DNA of 64,000 nucleotides, from contig CALIHP010000019.1 of NCBI GenBank assembly GCA_938020565.1, forward strand, positions 1 through 64,000, read 5' to 3'. The notes under the pieces were generated by a model, which made no database searches, was not told the DNA's origin, and was given only the letters and a program-made list of their open reading frames with translations. Below, piece after piece: positions 25,983 to 35,775 of this stretch (its first letter is position 1; the number at the start of each line of letters is the position of its first letter). This DNA comes from an uncultured Anaerolineaceae bacterium (GTDB taxonomy: Bacteria; Chloroflexota; Anaerolineae; Anaerolineales; Anaerolineaceae). A program made the translations under genes and the position numbers.

Positions 25983-27701
25983 TTAGAGCTTCCTCATCCC
26001 CAGATTCAGCTCCCGCATCGCCGCCGCATCGACCTTCACCACCTCCCGGTCATACGTCACCAACCCATTCAGCTCGTCCTCCACGTCCGACAGCTGCGTA
26101 TAAATCGCGGCGACCAACCCCAGCTCTACCGCAGGGGAAATCTCCTCCCGGTACAGCCGCCGCAGCCAGGCGCCGAGCTCCTCCCGGGACGACAGCCGTT
26201 TATAGCCGAAATCCTTCTCATTAAACGCATGTCCGGGAATACGCAGGTTATATCCGCCGAACTCGCTCAGCGCAGCCGCACGCCCGCGCCCGTCCGCCTC
26301 AAAACGAACCGGCTTAAAATAAACGTGCCGGCTTAAAAAATCGCCGCATCCCTGATCGTACCATCCGCTCGCTGAATCGACGAGCCGCGTCGGATCCGTC
26401 GTCCGCAAATGCGCCGTCGTTTCAGCAGCGTCAAACTGCCCCCAGCCCTCATTAAACGGGACCCAGACGACAATCGACGGAACGTTGCGCAAATGCGCGA
26501 TCATCTCGTCCAGCTCAACCCGATACTGCACACGGCCGGCCCGGTCGCCGCGCGCGAAAAGGCGGTAAAACCGGTCGCGAATCGGAAGACGTAAAAAGAC
26601 CGGAACCGAAATCAGCGCCGTCGAATAGGTACCGCCGCCGTTGACCATATCCTGCCAGACCAGCATCCCCAATCGGTCGCAATGGTAATACCAGCGCAGC
26701 GGCTCCACCTTAATATGCTTCCGCAGCATGTTAAAACCCATCGCTTTCGCCATCGCAATATCCGCAATCAGCGCATCGTCCGACGGCGCGGTCAGCATCC
26801 CGTCGCTCCAATACCCCTGATCGAGCAGCCCGCTTTGAAAAATCGCCCGATTATTCAGCATGAACCGCGGAACCCCATCCGCGCCCTTCTCGATCGCAAC
26901 CTTCCGCATCCCAAAATAGCTTCCGACCTGATCCTTCCCCATCCGAACCGTCAGGTCATACAGCTTCGGCGTTTCCGGCGTCCAGGGCTCAAACCCGGTC
27001 ATATCCAGCCGAATCGGACGTCCCGTCCGTCCCTGAACCGTTCGCCCGCCAGCCTCCGCCGAACAGCAAAGCTCTCCAGCTCCACCGTCGACCGTAATCT
27101 CAACCGCGCTGCCGTCGAAATCCGGACGGATCGTCAGCCCGCGAATAAATTCGTCCGGAACGCTTTCCATCCAGACCGTCTGCCAGATTCCGGATTGCGG
27201 CGTGTACCAGATCCCGCCGCGCTTCGTCCTCTGCTTTCCCCGGCTATGCCATGACGTATCCGTCGTGTCGATAACCCGAACGATAACCTCATTCGCACCT
27301 CCACGGTTCCATGCGCCGGTTACGTCGATCGAAAACGGCGTAAACCCGCCGACATGCCCGCCGACTTCCGTCCCGTTCACCCATACCGTCGCGATCTGGT
27401 CCACCGCCCCAAAATGCAGCAGCAGCCGGTCCTTCAGGAAACCGTCCGGCAGCTCGATGACCCGCCGGTACCAGAGGTACCCCTCCGGCGTCAGCGTCCG
27501 ATTCACCCCGCTCAGCTCGGATTCGGGCGAAAACGGAACGAGGATCCGACCGTCATATCCATCTGGCCGCTGGTCCGACGCCGTCATCGCGTAGTCCCAG
27601 AATCCATTCAAATTCAGATAACTGTCGCGGCGCAGCTGCGGGCGCGGATACTCCTGAAGAACCGCCTCAGGGTCAAGCTCCTTACCCCATCTTGTCAGCA
27701 T
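25983..27701 (-). CDS. Glycoside hydrolase family 2 protein (beta-galactosidase/glucuronidase-like)
   Basis: 572 residues. A sugar-binding jelly-roll domain comes first (YLNLNGFWDYA, WYRRVIELPD, LHFGAVDQIATVWVNG), then an immunoglobulin-like domain and a TIM barrel. The acid/base glutamate is in WVPFNEGWGQFD (near residue 417) and the nucleophile in ALSEFGGY (near 479). No signal peptide, so cytoplasmic. The GAGGAGG before ATG 27701 is strong. Its start overlaps the end of the MFS transporter gene by 20 bases, so it probably cleaves a glycoside brought in by that transporter. The exact linkage is unknown. Confidence 0.9.
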   Translation of the reverse strand: MLTRWGKELDPEAVLQEYPRPQLRRDSYLNLNGFWDYAMTASDQRPDGYDGRILVPFSPESELSGVNRTLTPEGYLWYRRVIELPDGFLKDRLLLHFGAVDQIATVWVNGTEVGGHVGGFTPFSIDVTGAWNRGGANEVIVRVIDTTDTSWHSRGKQRTKRGGIWYTPQSGIWQTVWMESVPDEFIRGLTIRPDFDGSAVEITVDGGAGELCCSAEAGGRTVQGRTGRPIRLDMTGFEPWTPETPKLYDLTVRMGKDQVGSYFGMRKVAIEKGADGVPRFMLNNRAIFQSGLLDQGYWSDGMLTAPSDDALIADIAMAKAMGFNMLRKHIKVEPLRWYYHCDRLGMLVWQDMVNGGGTYSTALISVPVFLRLPIRDRFYRLFARGDRAGRVQYRVELDEMIAHLRNVPSIVVWVPFNEGWGQFDAAETTAHLRTTDPTRLVDSASGWYDQGCGDFLSRHVYFKPVRFEADGRGRAAALSEFGGYNLRIPGHAFNEKDFGYKRLSSREELGAWLRRLYREEISPAVELGLVAAIYTQLSDVEDELNGLVTYDREVVKVDAAAMRELNLGMRKL

Positions 27702-28959
27702 GCGTCCTCCTCAGGAAAAACAGTGGAATCAGGACAAAAACCAGCGCGACCGCGGCCGCCAGGAAGATCTCCGGCGTCGGAATCCCCTTCGTCCGCCCCA
27801 GCTCCTCGTAAACCCCGGTTCCATTCCGGATCACGAGCACGCCGATAAACGGCCCGATAACCATTGGCAGCATCACATTAAACACCATGCGTACCCCCTG
27901 GAAAACGCCGACCTGATCCGCGGGCGTATAATCGCGGATCAGCGCCGAAAGCGTCGCCGCGATCAGCATATACCCGGACATCATGACCACCCCGGCGACA
28001 GTCACCGCCGCGTTCGTCCGCGTCAGGTACAACCCGATCAACCCGATGAACATTACCGCGATCCCCACCGTCGTCATCGGCAGCTTTCCTCTCCGATCGA
28101 TAACCGGACCCATCAGGACGCTGAAAATCGATCCGGCGATCAGGACGATCGCCAAAACGACCGCATAATCTTTCATCCCGAGAAAAAGCGAAAAATAAAT
28201 AATCAGGTACGGGAAAAAGACCTGAACCGCAATACTGAACAGGCAGAACGCGCCCATCGCCAGGTACAGCTCCCGATTTTCACGAACCGACCTAAGCGAA
28301 AACCCGTAAAAAAGCGTCTGGAAAAAAGACGAGCGTTTCCGTTCCCCGCGCGTATCGTCGATCAGGAACATACCGCAAAGCCCGACGGCAATCACGATTC
28401 CCCCGATCAGGTTGAAAAACAGCTGCCAGTTTTCCCGCTGCACCAGCGGATCCAACGCCCCGAACACGATCAGCATCGAAACCGGCGGCAGTATCGCCAG
28501 AACCGATTCCGCTCTTCCGCGGTTCTCCGGAACCGTCCGCTCGGTAACGTACGCGTTAAACGCCGCGTCGTTCGCGGTCGAACCGAAAAAGGTCATCACG
28601 CAGTCCAGAATCACGATCATCGTCGCGGCAGCAATCCCTGCGCTCGCGGCTGGGAAAAACTTCGCTGCGTTTTCCGAATTGACCTGAGCGAAGAGCAGAA
28701 TCGAAATCCCCCAAAGAATATACCCTCCGGAAATAAAAATCTTCCGTCGTCCGAACCGATCGGAAAAATTCCCCATGATCAGCGTCGTCAGCGTCGCGAC
28801 AACCGCGCTCGCCGAAACCATTGCCGCGATAAAGCGCGGATCCGGAACCGCGACATGATACAGATACACATTCAGGTACATATTCTCGACCGTCCAGGCC
28901 AGCTGACCCGCCAGTCCAACCACAATCAACGTAACCCAAAGCCTCAGCGAAATTTTCAT
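27682..28959 (-). CDS. MFS transporter
   Basis: 425 residues, twelve predicted helices. The motif A region MGNFSDRFGRRKIFISGG follows helix 2 and a matching IDRRGKLPM loop follows helix 8, the usual duplicated MFS hallmark. The N-terminal half has ENMYLNVYLYHV, found in MFS proteins of glycoside utilisation loci. It overlaps the GH2 gene by 20 bases, indicating co-translation and a common substrate, probably an oligosaccharide or glycoside. Direction of transport is not shown by sequence. Confidence 0.88.
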   Translation of the reverse strand: MKISLRLWVTLIVVGLAGQLAWTVENMYLNVYLYHVAVPDPRFIAAMVSASAVVATLTTLIMGNFSDRFGRRKIFISGGYILWGISILLFAQVNSENAAKFFPAASAGIAAATMIVILDCVMTFFGSTANDAAFNAYVTERTVPENRGRAESVLAILPPVSMLIVFGALDPLVQRENWQLFFNLIGGIVIAVGLCGMFLIDDTRGERKRSSFFQTLFYGFSLRSVRENRELYLAMGAFCLFSIAVQVFFPYLIIYFSLFLGMKDYAVVLAIVLIAGSIFSVLMGPVIDRRGKLPMTTVGIAVMFIGLIGLYLTRTNAAVTVAGVVMMSGYMLIAATLSALIRDYTPADQVGVFQGVRMVFNVMLPMVIGPFIGVLVIRNGTGVYEELGRTKGIPTPEIFLAAAVALVFVLIPLFFLRRTHADKMG

Positions 28960-28992
28960 GAGAAAGAGACGCCTCCTGACGAATATAGAAAT

Positions 28993-29020
28993 GAAAAAAG
29001 CGAACGCCGTCCGTCCGCTT
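28993..29020 (-). terminator. Probable terminator between the lipoprotein and MFS genes
   Basis: On the minus strand AAGCGGACG and CGTTCGCTT form a nine-base stem with one mismatch and a five-base loop, followed by TTTTC. It would end the lipoprotein transcript before the MFS-GH2 unit. Confidence 0.6.
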
Positions 29021-29048
29021 ATTATAACCTGAAGAGCTCCGAGAAAAA

Positions 29049-29417
29049 TCAGGCGCCCGGGTTGAATTCGTCGTAAGCGTCGAGCCGCTCCACGCTCCAG
29101 TTGTCGCGATCGATCCGATACGTATCGATCGTCACGTTCTCCGGCGTCCAGTTCGCGATCCGAACGTACAGGTAAGGCGTCCCGTCGTATACGAGCGGTT
29201 CTTTGCTCAAAGGGCCATCATAGCCGATCGGTTTTACGTTATAGCCGCCTAAAGCCAGGCTGCGGACCTCCCGGGCTTCGGCGTCGGCGTCGGCGAAGGG
29301 ATCCGGCGGCAGCGGCGAAGGCGCCGCCAACCGTTCCCTCGGAACGTTCGCCGCGCAGCCGGCAAGCCCGACGATCAGCGCCAGCGCCCAGAGCATGATT
29401 ACCATTTTTTTGATCAT
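29049..29417 (-). CDS. Small lipoprotein of unknown function
   Basis: 122 residues from ATG 29417, which has GGAGGGG four bases upstream; the upstream ATG 29441 would put eight extra residues before the signal. A hydrophobic signal ends in the lipobox GLAGC (Cys20). The mature protein has a proline-rich linker (APSPLPPDPFADADAEA) and a small domain with PLVYDGTPYLYVRIANWTPE. The family was not recognised. It is likely exported and anchored. A hairpin separates it from the MFS gene downstream. Confidence 0.7.
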   Translation of the reverse strand: MIKKMVIMLWALALIVGLAGCAANVPRERLAAPSPLPPDPFADADAEAREVRSLALGGYNVKPIGYDGPLSKEPLVYDGTPYLYVRIANWTPENVTIDTYRIDRDNWSVERLDAYDEFNPGA

Positions 29418-29550
29418 ATCCCCTCCGATCAACAATCGCATAAAAAGGATCTCTTTATCTTCTGCTATTAAGTTAAAATAATTGTAAGTTTTTTTTTACG
29501 TTTTCCATTAAATCAATCCTAAGCAAGCGCGTCTGTGGATATGGAGAATC

Positions 29551-30270
29551 ATGTCAGATAAAAATATCATACAGGTAAACCATCTATCCGTGAAATATCG
29601 GGACATCGTCGCCGTCGACGACGTATCTTTCGAGGTAAGGGAAAACGAAATCTTCGGCATGATCGGGCCCAACGGCGCAGGGAAAACCTCGCTCGTCGAG
29701 GCGATCGAAGGTCTTCGAGACACCTCTTTGGGCGAAATCTCCATATTGGAGATGAACCCCAAAGCTGACAGAATCAAACTTTATAACCAGATTGGCGTTC
29801 AATTACAGCAGACGTCTTATCCGGATCAGGCCAAAGTCGAGGATATCTGCAAACTGTTTTCCTCCTTTTACGATAACCCGTTCCCGTACGACAGGTTATT
29901 ATCCGATATGAGGCTGGACAGGCGAAGAAAGACTTATATCAATAAACTATCCGGCGGCGAAAAGCAGAAGCTGTCGATTTTACTATCCTTACTGGGTTCG
30001 CCCAAAATCGTTTTTTGGGACGAGCTGACGACCGGATTAGACCCACTCGCGAGACATGAAGTCTGGAACATGATCCGGAAATACAAAAGAGACGGATTAA
30101 CGATCGTCCTGATTACGCATTTCATGGACGAAATCGAAAACCTATGCGACCGGGTCGCTTTGATGAAGGCCGGGAAAATGATTTACATCGGAACGCCAAA
30201 AGAAGTTATTGAAAACTTTCAGGCGAAAAATCTCGATGAAGTGTTTCTGAAAATATCCGTCTCAGAATGA
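29551..30270 (+). CDS. ABC exporter ATPase (ABC-2 type)
   Basis: 239 residues. Walker A GPNGAGKTS near residue 38, Q-loop LQLQQTSYPDQ, signature LSGGEKQK, Walker B IVFWDELTTGLDP with the less common WDE in place of LDE, and H-loop ITHFMDEIE. This is the DRA/CcmA-like class that drives export of drugs, antibiotics or polymers with a membrane partner encoded next door. GGAGAATC precedes the ATG. The frameshifted permease begins 19 bases downstream. Confidence 0.92.
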   Translation: MSDKNIIQVNHLSVKYRDIVAVDDVSFEVRENEIFGMIGPNGAGKTSLVEAIEGLRDTSLGEISILEMNPKADRIKLYNQIGVQLQQTSYPDQAKVEDICKLFSSFYDNPFPYDRLLSDMRLDRRRKTYINKLSGGEKQKLSILLSLLGSPKIVFWDELTTGLDPLARHEVWNMIRKYKRDGLTIVLITHFMDEIENLCDRVALMKAGKMIYIGTPKEVIENFQAKNLDEVFLKISVSE

Positions 30271-30288
30271 TAACCAGGAGGATCAGAA

Positions 30289-31040
30289 ATGAAGAATAAA
30301 GCAATAAAAGCATACCTCAGATTTGAATTGGTAATGTTTTTCAGGAATTTCATTACCGCCTTTTTCCTCCTGATTTTTCCTGCAATGATGCTGATCATTT
30401 TCGGGAGTATTTACGGAAATAAACCAAACGCGCTGTACGGAGGTTTTGGCGCTGTCGATATGTTCATTCCAGCCTATTCGGGTATCGTGATATCCGTAAC
30501 GGGTTTGATGAATATTCCGCTGACGCTCTGCGAATACCGGGAAAAAGGTATTTTTAAAAGATACAGGGCCACGCCTTCGGATCCATCATCCGTCATTTTG
30601 GCGCAGCTCATAATAAATTCAGTAATGACGACGATCGGAATGTCTTTTCTGATCATCCTCGGCAAACTTGTATATCAGGTAAAACTACCAGCCAACATCG
30701 TCCAGTGCCTGCTGTTTTTTTGATATCCATATTCTGTATTTTCGCCATAGGCTTTTTTATCGGCGGACTTGCTCCAGGCATGAAAGCCGCAAATTCAATC
30801 GCGTATCTTATTTTTTTCCCCATGCTCTTTTTATCCGGAGCGACGATTCCTTACGAAATACTGCCCCTGGCCGCGCGCCAGGTTTCAAAATTCTTTCCCT
30901 TAACCTATACTGTATCAGCAATGAAATCGGTCTGGAACGGCGGAACGATATCCGAAAATATCAATGCGCTTCTTCTATTACTCGTTTTCGGCGCAGTCTT
31001 CTGGACGCTGAGCCGATACACTTTTAAGTGGGAAACATAA
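30289..31040 (+). pseudogene. ABC-2 type permease, reading frame broken at a T7 tract
   Basis: The N-terminal part (30289-30723, 144 residues: AYLRFELVMFFRNFITAFFL, SIYGNKPNAL, and TLCEYREKGIFKRYRATP) ends at TGA just after seven T residues at 30715-30721. The rest is in the -1 frame (LISIFCIFAIGFFIGGLAPG to WTLSRYTFKWET, ending 31040). Adding one T or shifting back one base on the T tract restores one 250-residue ABC-2 permease with six helices. It may be a sequencing error, a phase-variable tract, a true mutation or programmed slippage. The partner ATPase gene lies upstream. Confidence 0.85.
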
Positions 31041-31164
31041 GAATAAAACCAGAAGCGTATCGTCCGCCCCCCTATCTCCGCCGCCGACCGCCTCAGGGAT
31101 CAGAGGGAATCAACGCTTCACAAAACTCAGATTTTCCGGAGTTTGTAGATTTGAGTTAACAAAC

Positions 31165-31193
31165 TTGATTCCCCCGTCCGTTTGCGGTATAGT
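31165..31193 (+). promoter_or_regulatory. Sigma-70-type promoter of the DUF4143 ATPase gene
   Basis: TTGATT and TATAGT are separated by exactly 17 bases, ending 26 bases before the start codon. Just upstream, AAACTC (31123-31128) and GAGTTT (31139-31144) form an inverted repeat that could be an operator. Confidence 0.65.
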
Positions 31194-31218
31194 ATACATG
31201 GAAAGGAGACGACGCGCG

Positions 31219-32538
31219 ATGCTGACCGCGAAATTAAAAAACCGCGACCTGTACCTGAACCGCATGATCGCGGTTCAGGATACCGGGATAATTAAGGTCA
31301 TGACCGGGATTCGCCGCTGCGGAAAGTCCAGCCTGATGAAGCTGATGGCCGGGCGTCTCCGGGAAAACGGCGTTCAGGACGCCCAGCTCATCGAAATGAA
31401 TTTTGAATCCATGCGCTTTTCCGAGATGGACGCGCGGAGCTTTTATGAGTACGTAAAAGAACGCGTTCTGCCGGACCGGCGAATGTACCTGTTCTTTGAC
31501 GAGGTGCAGCGGGTCCAGGGCTGGGAAAACGCGGTCAATTCGTTTCGCGTTGACTTCGACTGCGATATCTATATTACGGGCTCCAACGCTTATCTCTTAT
31601 CCTCCGAGCTCTCAACCTACCTGTCTGGGCGATACGTCGAAATTAAAGTCCTGCCGCTGTCTTTTCGGGAATTTGTCGATTTCCATGGATATCGGATAAC
31701 GGAAAGGAAATTGCCCGCCGGCGGAATGAAAAAGATCATGACAGGCCCTGACGGCGAAAGCTACGACCCGCGCGAGCTGTTCGACGCCTACGTCCGCTTC
31801 GGCGGAATGCCCATGCTGGCGGATATCGGCCTGGAGATCGACCGGGTAACTGCCGCGCTGGAGGGCGTCTATTCCGCGGCGGTCGTCAACGACATTCTCG
31901 AACGGGAACGGCGAAAAGGACACAAGAGGATCACGGACCCGATTCTGCTGCGAAAAGTTATCCTCTTCCTCGCGGACAACATCGGCAATACCACATCGGC
32001 GACGTCCATCGGCAACACATTGATCAACGAAGGTCTTTCAGAGGACGGAAACCGCAAGACGAAACCGGCTACGCAGACGATCCTTTCCTATATCGACGCG
32101 CTGACCGAAGCCTATATCTTTTACGGAATCAAACGTTTCGATATAAAGGGAAAAGAATACCTGCGGACGCTTGGAAAATACTATATCGTCGATGTTGGAC
32201 TGCGGAATTACCTGCTGGGGTACCGCGGGGGAGACTCGGGACGGATCCTTGAGAATATCATCTATTTTGAACTGCTGCGACGCCGTTACGACGTGGCGGT
32301 CGGGAAAATCGATCATCAGGAGATCGACTTTATCGCGATCCAGGCGGACCGGAAAATATATATTCAGGTCACCGAGACGATGAACGCCCCGGAAACGAGA
32401 GAGCGCGAGCTGGCGCCGTTCCGCGGGATTCGGGATCATCATGAAAAACTTGTCATCACGCTGGACAACGGCAGCTCGCGGACGGAAGACGGAATCCGAA
32501 TCGTGAACGCGATCGATTACCTGCTGGACAACGAATAA
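31219..32538 (+). CDS. AAA ATPase with C-terminal DUF4143 domain
   Basis: 440 residues from ATG 31219, which has AAGGAGA about ten bases upstream. Walker A GIRRCGKSSLMK (residues 29-40), Walker B YLFFDEVQRVQGWE (near 95), sensor-like YITGSNAYLLS. The C-terminal DUF4143 region contains FDAYVRFGGMP and KYYIVDVGLRNYLLG, ending in a PD-(D/E)xK-like segment (QEIDFIAIQADRKIYIQV). These ATPases are common stand-alone genes, often in many copies per genome, of unknown function; a defence or toxin-antitoxin role has been suggested but is unproven. A fragment of a second copy lies just downstream. Confidence 0.9.
   Translation: MLTAKLKNRDLYLNRMIAVQDTGIIKVMTGIRRCGKSSLMKLMAGRLRENGVQDAQLIEMNFESMRFSEMDARSFYEYVKERVLPDRRMYLFFDEVQRVQGWENAVNSFRVDFDCDIYITGSNAYLLSSELSTYLSGRYVEIKVLPLSFREFVDFHGYRITERKLPAGGMKKIMTGPDGESYDPRELFDAYVRFGGMPMLADIGLEIDRVTAALEGVYSAAVVNDILERERRKGHKRITDPILLRKVILFLADNIGNTTSATSIGNTLINEGLSEDGNRKTKPATQTILSYIDALTEAYIFYGIKRFDIKGKEYLRTLGKYYIVDVGLRNYLLGYRGGDSGRILENIIYFELLRRRYDVAVGKIDHQEIDFIAIQADRKIYIQVTETMNAPETRERELAPFRGIRDHHEKLVITLDNGSSRTEDGIRIVNAIDYLLDNE
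31320..31340 (+). repeat. 21-base repeat, copy 1 (inside the ATPase Walker A)
   Basis: The 21 bases encoding the GKSSLM part of the Walker A recur exactly at 32554-32574, just after the gene ends. Confidence 0.8.
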
Positions 32539-32553
32539 ACCATCCATCATCCA

Positions 32554-32574
32554 CGGAAAGTCCAGCCTGATGAA
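32554..32574 (+). repeat. 21-base repeat, copy 2 (Walker A remnant after the ATPase gene)
   Basis: Reads IHGKSSLMKRTCC then stop. It is an exact 21-base copy of the Walker A coding sequence at 31320-31340, so it is either the relic of a second DUF4143 ATPase gene or a recombination scar. Confidence 0.7.
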
Positions 32575-32610
32575 AAGAACGTGTTGCTGACGGGCCTCCT
32601 GACAGTTACC

Positions 32611-35600
32611 TTACGTCCAAAGAGCGGACGCCCGCTCGATCCCGTGGAAACGGAAACGGAAGCGCATCGGCGCGCCGGCGTCCAGCAAATACTCCGGATG
32701 CGTGCGCGCGCCCCAGCTGTCGTCCCCGCCAACCCCCATCTGGCCCAGCGCCGCCCGCACGTACGTATAATGAACCGGCGGCAGCTCGAAATCGTGCCCC
32801 GCGTTCTCCAGCTCGTGCGGCGAATATGGGAGCGCCGAAAACTCCATTCCGTCAAACGTCTCGCTCGAAAAGATCAGCCCCTCCCCGTTCGGGCGCATTA
32901 CCGCGGCATACCGGACGTCCGTTTTATTTCCCGTCTCGCCTGGGATTGTGTATGCCGCGAGGTTCTCCACGACCCGATTCGAATACAGCCCGAGCTTCGC
33001 CCCCGCTTTTCGATCGCGGTATGTCTCGGCCGGGCCATTCCCGTACCAGCTGACCCGGTCCAAATCGGCGTCCAGCTTGAAAATCATGCCGAACTCGGGC
33101 ATGTCGCCCAGCTCCGGGACCGGCTCGTAGGTCAGCGTCGTCTCGATCGTCCCTTCCCCGAAAACGCGGTATTCGACCTCGACGCAGGCCGCCGGGCGCG
33201 TCGGAAGGCGGTAAAGATACCGGATGACCGCCGCGTCGGCCTCGATCGTCAACCGCGGCTCAAGGTCTCCCGCCGGATCTTCCGCGTCGCGATGCGACGC
33301 GTAAAGCGACGCAATTTTCCACTGCGCATACCGCTCGGGCATCCGGTTCCCCCGGTCGTTATCCGTCGGCGCACGCCAGAAATTCGGCCGGACGATCCCC
33401 TTCAGCAGCTCCTTCCCGCCGTACCGGTACGAAACCAGCCCGCCATGATTCTTCGAAAACAGCGCTTCAAACGACAGCCCGCGCACGCCGATATTCATCG
33501 TCCCATCGATGACCTCGAACGCCCGCTTCTCCGGCGGAACCGCCGCCTTTCGGAAATCCGGGACCGCCCGCGCCAGGACCGGCGCAAAGCGGCGAACCGT
33601 TTCCGCGTCGGGCGCAAACGGGACTGACGGCTCGCCGACGCGGAACGCCGCCTGACCAAACGCGACTTCATATCCCTTCTCCGCCCAGCGTGTCGCCTTT
33701 CGCAGCCGGAGCGAAACCGTGACCACGTACTCGCCCGCCGCCAATCCCTCGGGAAGCCCGGTCAGGTACGACTCCGACGCGCCCGGGCCAACGGCGGTTT
33801 TCAGTTTACTCGACAGCAGGATCCGCCCCTCTTTTTCCAGCGTCAGAACGCAATCGAAATCTCCGCTGTCGCTGAATAAGCTCTTATTCTCAATTACGAT
33901 AGCTTTTTCATCTACGCGAATTTTAAACGGTTGATACTGGAATTTGACCTCCTGCGTTTTCGGGGTCAGCTTCCGGTCGGCCGCAATCAGCCCGTTCGCA
34001 CAGAAGTTAAAATCGGTCGGGAAATCGTCGAAATCCCCGCCCCAGCCGAGCGTCGCGTTCCCATAGCGGTCCTTTTTCCAGAGCGCCTGGTCCGCGAAAT
34101 CCCAGATAAAACCGCCCTGATAAAGCGGTTCCCGCTCCGTCAGCTCAATATACTTTCCCAGCGCGCCGCTCGAATTCCCCATCGCATGCGCATACTCGCA
34201 GGATAGATAAGGCTTTCCGCGGTTTTCCTTTAAATAAGCCTCGATCTCCGCCGCCGGAACGTACATCCGGCTGATCATGTCCGTCATATCCGGATAACGC
34301 GGGTCCCAGGCTACCCCTTCATAATGCACCAGGCGGGTCGGATCGACTTCATGAAAATACTTCGACATCTCGTAAAAATTAACCCCGCCGAACGATTCGT
34401 TCCCCAGCGACCAGATCAGGATCGACGGGCGATTCTTATCCCGCTCGTACATCGCCTTCGCCCGATTCAAAACGACGCCGAGCGCTTCGGGACGATCGCC
34501 GGGCAGGACCGTTTCCTCCGGGATCTGCCCGGTCGCGTACGCAAACCAGAGGCCATGCGACTCGATATTCGCTTCGTCAATGACATACAACCCGTATTCG
34601 TCGCAGAGCTCGTAAATCCGCGCCTGATTGGGATAATGGCAGGTACGGACGGCGTTGACGTTCAGCCGCTTCATCAGCACGATATCCTCGACCATCTCCG
34701 CTTCGGTAACGCTCCGTCCGTTGGTTGCCGAAAGCTCGTGCCGGTTGACGCCGTTAAAAACGATCCGCTTGCCGTTGAGCTTCATGATCCCGCCGCTGAG
34801 TTCGAAACGGCGAAAACCGACCCGCTCCGGGACGATCTCGATAATCTCGCCCGTTTCGTCTCGAAGAACGACCGTCAGCTCGTAAAGGTTCGGTTTTTCC
34901 GCCGACCAGAGCCGCGGCTTCTCGATCGGAATTCGGAACTCGGTCACCGCTTCGGCCGGACGGATCTCCGAAAGAACCGGGAGCCTCTTGCGGCTGAGAA
35001 CGACCTCCGCGGTTCCTGAAACCTCCGCCGCACCGCGGATTTCCAGCCGGACGCGAACCTCGCCGGAACGGTAACCGTCCGCTAACGACGCCCGGATCCC
35101 GATATCGTCGACATGCAGCTTCGGGACGGTATACAGCGTCACGTCGCGAAAAATCCCGCTCAGGCGAAAAAAATCCTGATCCTCGAGCCAGCTTCCCGCC
35201 GACCATTTGAAAACCTGAACCGCTAATTTATTTTCGCCCTCGCGAACCGAATCGCTGACGTCGAACGCCGCGCCGGTAAACGAATCCGTCTTATATCCGA
35301 CGTACGTTCCGTTAAGCCAGACCGCATACGCGCTCTCGACGCCGCCGAACGAAAGAAAAACCGGCCCGCCGATCATCCGCGCCGGAAGCTCAAAATATTT
35401 TACATAGCTCGCAACCGGATTATCAATCGTCGGAATCTCGCCCGGAAGAATCGCCTCGCGCCCGTCCCAGGGATACTGAATATTCGTGTACATCGGTCGA
35501 TCGTACCCTTCCAGCTGGATCGAGGCCGGAACGCGTATCTCGTCCCACCCCCGGCAATCGTACGCCAGCGATTCGAAACCGCGGACCGCCGATTCATAAT

Positions 35601-35775
35601 TTTTCGCATAAGAAAATTTCCAATACCCGTTCAGCGACTCGCTGAGCCCCGTCGTCCGGTTCCTGAATTCCGAATCGGACGCATAGAACCGGTGCGCCGA
35701 ACGCGGCGGAAGCGTGTTTTCCGAATAAAGCGAACCGTCTTTTACCTTTGCGTAATCAAACCCTTTTTCTGCCAT
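32611..35775 (-). CDS. lacZ: Beta-galactosidase (GH2, LacZ type)
   Basis: 1,054 residues from ATG 35775, chosen because AAGGAG lies nine bases before it and inside the longer reading that begins at 35793. Full LacZ domain order: jelly-roll (FSYAKNYESA, DEIRVPASIQLEGYDRPMYT), Ig-like domains, TIM barrel with FNGVNRHELS and RTCHYPN, acid/base glutamate in LGNES (near 460) and nucleophile in SCEYAHAMGNSSG (near 526), then the C-terminal beta-sandwich (Bgal_small_N). Cytoplasmic: no signal. It hydrolyses lactose or other beta-galactosides. It diverges from mglBAC, so galactose release and galactose import genes share the region. Confidence 0.96.
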   Translation of the reverse strand: MAEKGFDYAKVKDGSLYSENTLPPRSAHRFYASDSEFRNRTTGLSESLNGYWKFSYAKNYESAVRGFESLAYDCRGWDEIRVPASIQLEGYDRPMYTNIQYPWDGREAILPGEIPTIDNPVASYVKYFELPARMIGGPVFLSFGGVESAYAVWLNGTYVGYKTDSFTGAAFDVSDSVREGENKLAVQVFKWSAGSWLEDQDFFRLSGIFRDVTLYTVPKLHVDDIGIRASLADGYRSGEVRVRLEIRGAAEVSGTAEVVLSRKRLPVLSEIRPAEAVTEFRIPIEKPRLWSAEKPNLYELTVVLRDETGEIIEIVPERVGFRRFELSGGIMKLNGKRIVFNGVNRHELSATNGRSVTEAEMVEDIVLMKRLNVNAVRTCHYPNQARIYELCDEYGLYVIDEANIESHGLWFAYATGQIPEETVLPGDRPEALGVVLNRAKAMYERDKNRPSILIWSLGNESFGGVNFYEMSKYFHEVDPTRLVHYEGVAWDPRYPDMTDMISRMYVPAAEIEAYLKENRGKPYLSCEYAHAMGNSSGALGKYIELTEREPLYQGGFIWDFADQALWKKDRYGNATLGWGGDFDDFPTDFNFCANGLIAADRKLTPKTQEVKFQYQPFKIRVDEKAIVIENKSLFSDSGDFDCVLTLEKEGRILLSSKLKTAVGPGASESYLTGLPEGLAAGEYVVTVSLRLRKATRWAEKGYEVAFGQAAFRVGEPSVPFAPDAETVRRFAPVLARAVPDFRKAAVPPEKRAFEVIDGTMNIGVRGLSFEALFSKNHGGLVSYRYGGKELLKGIVRPNFWRAPTDNDRGNRMPERYAQWKIASLYASHRDAEDPAGDLEPRLTIEADAAVIRYLYRLPTRPAACVEVEYRVFGEGTIETTLTYEPVPELGDMPEFGMIFKLDADLDRVSWYGNGPAETYRDRKAGAKLGLYSNRVVENLAAYTIPGETGNKTDVRYAAVMRPNGEGLIFSSETFDGMEFSALPYSPHELENAGHDFELPPVHYTYVRAALGQMGVGGDDSWGARTHPEYLLDAGAPMRFRFRFHGIERASALWT

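Noticed and set aside
27700..29076. 458-codon plus-strand open frame opposite the MFS gene
   Set aside because: Product is dominated by Arg, Asn, Gln and His, the mirror of membrane-helix codons; no ribosome-binding site or family match.
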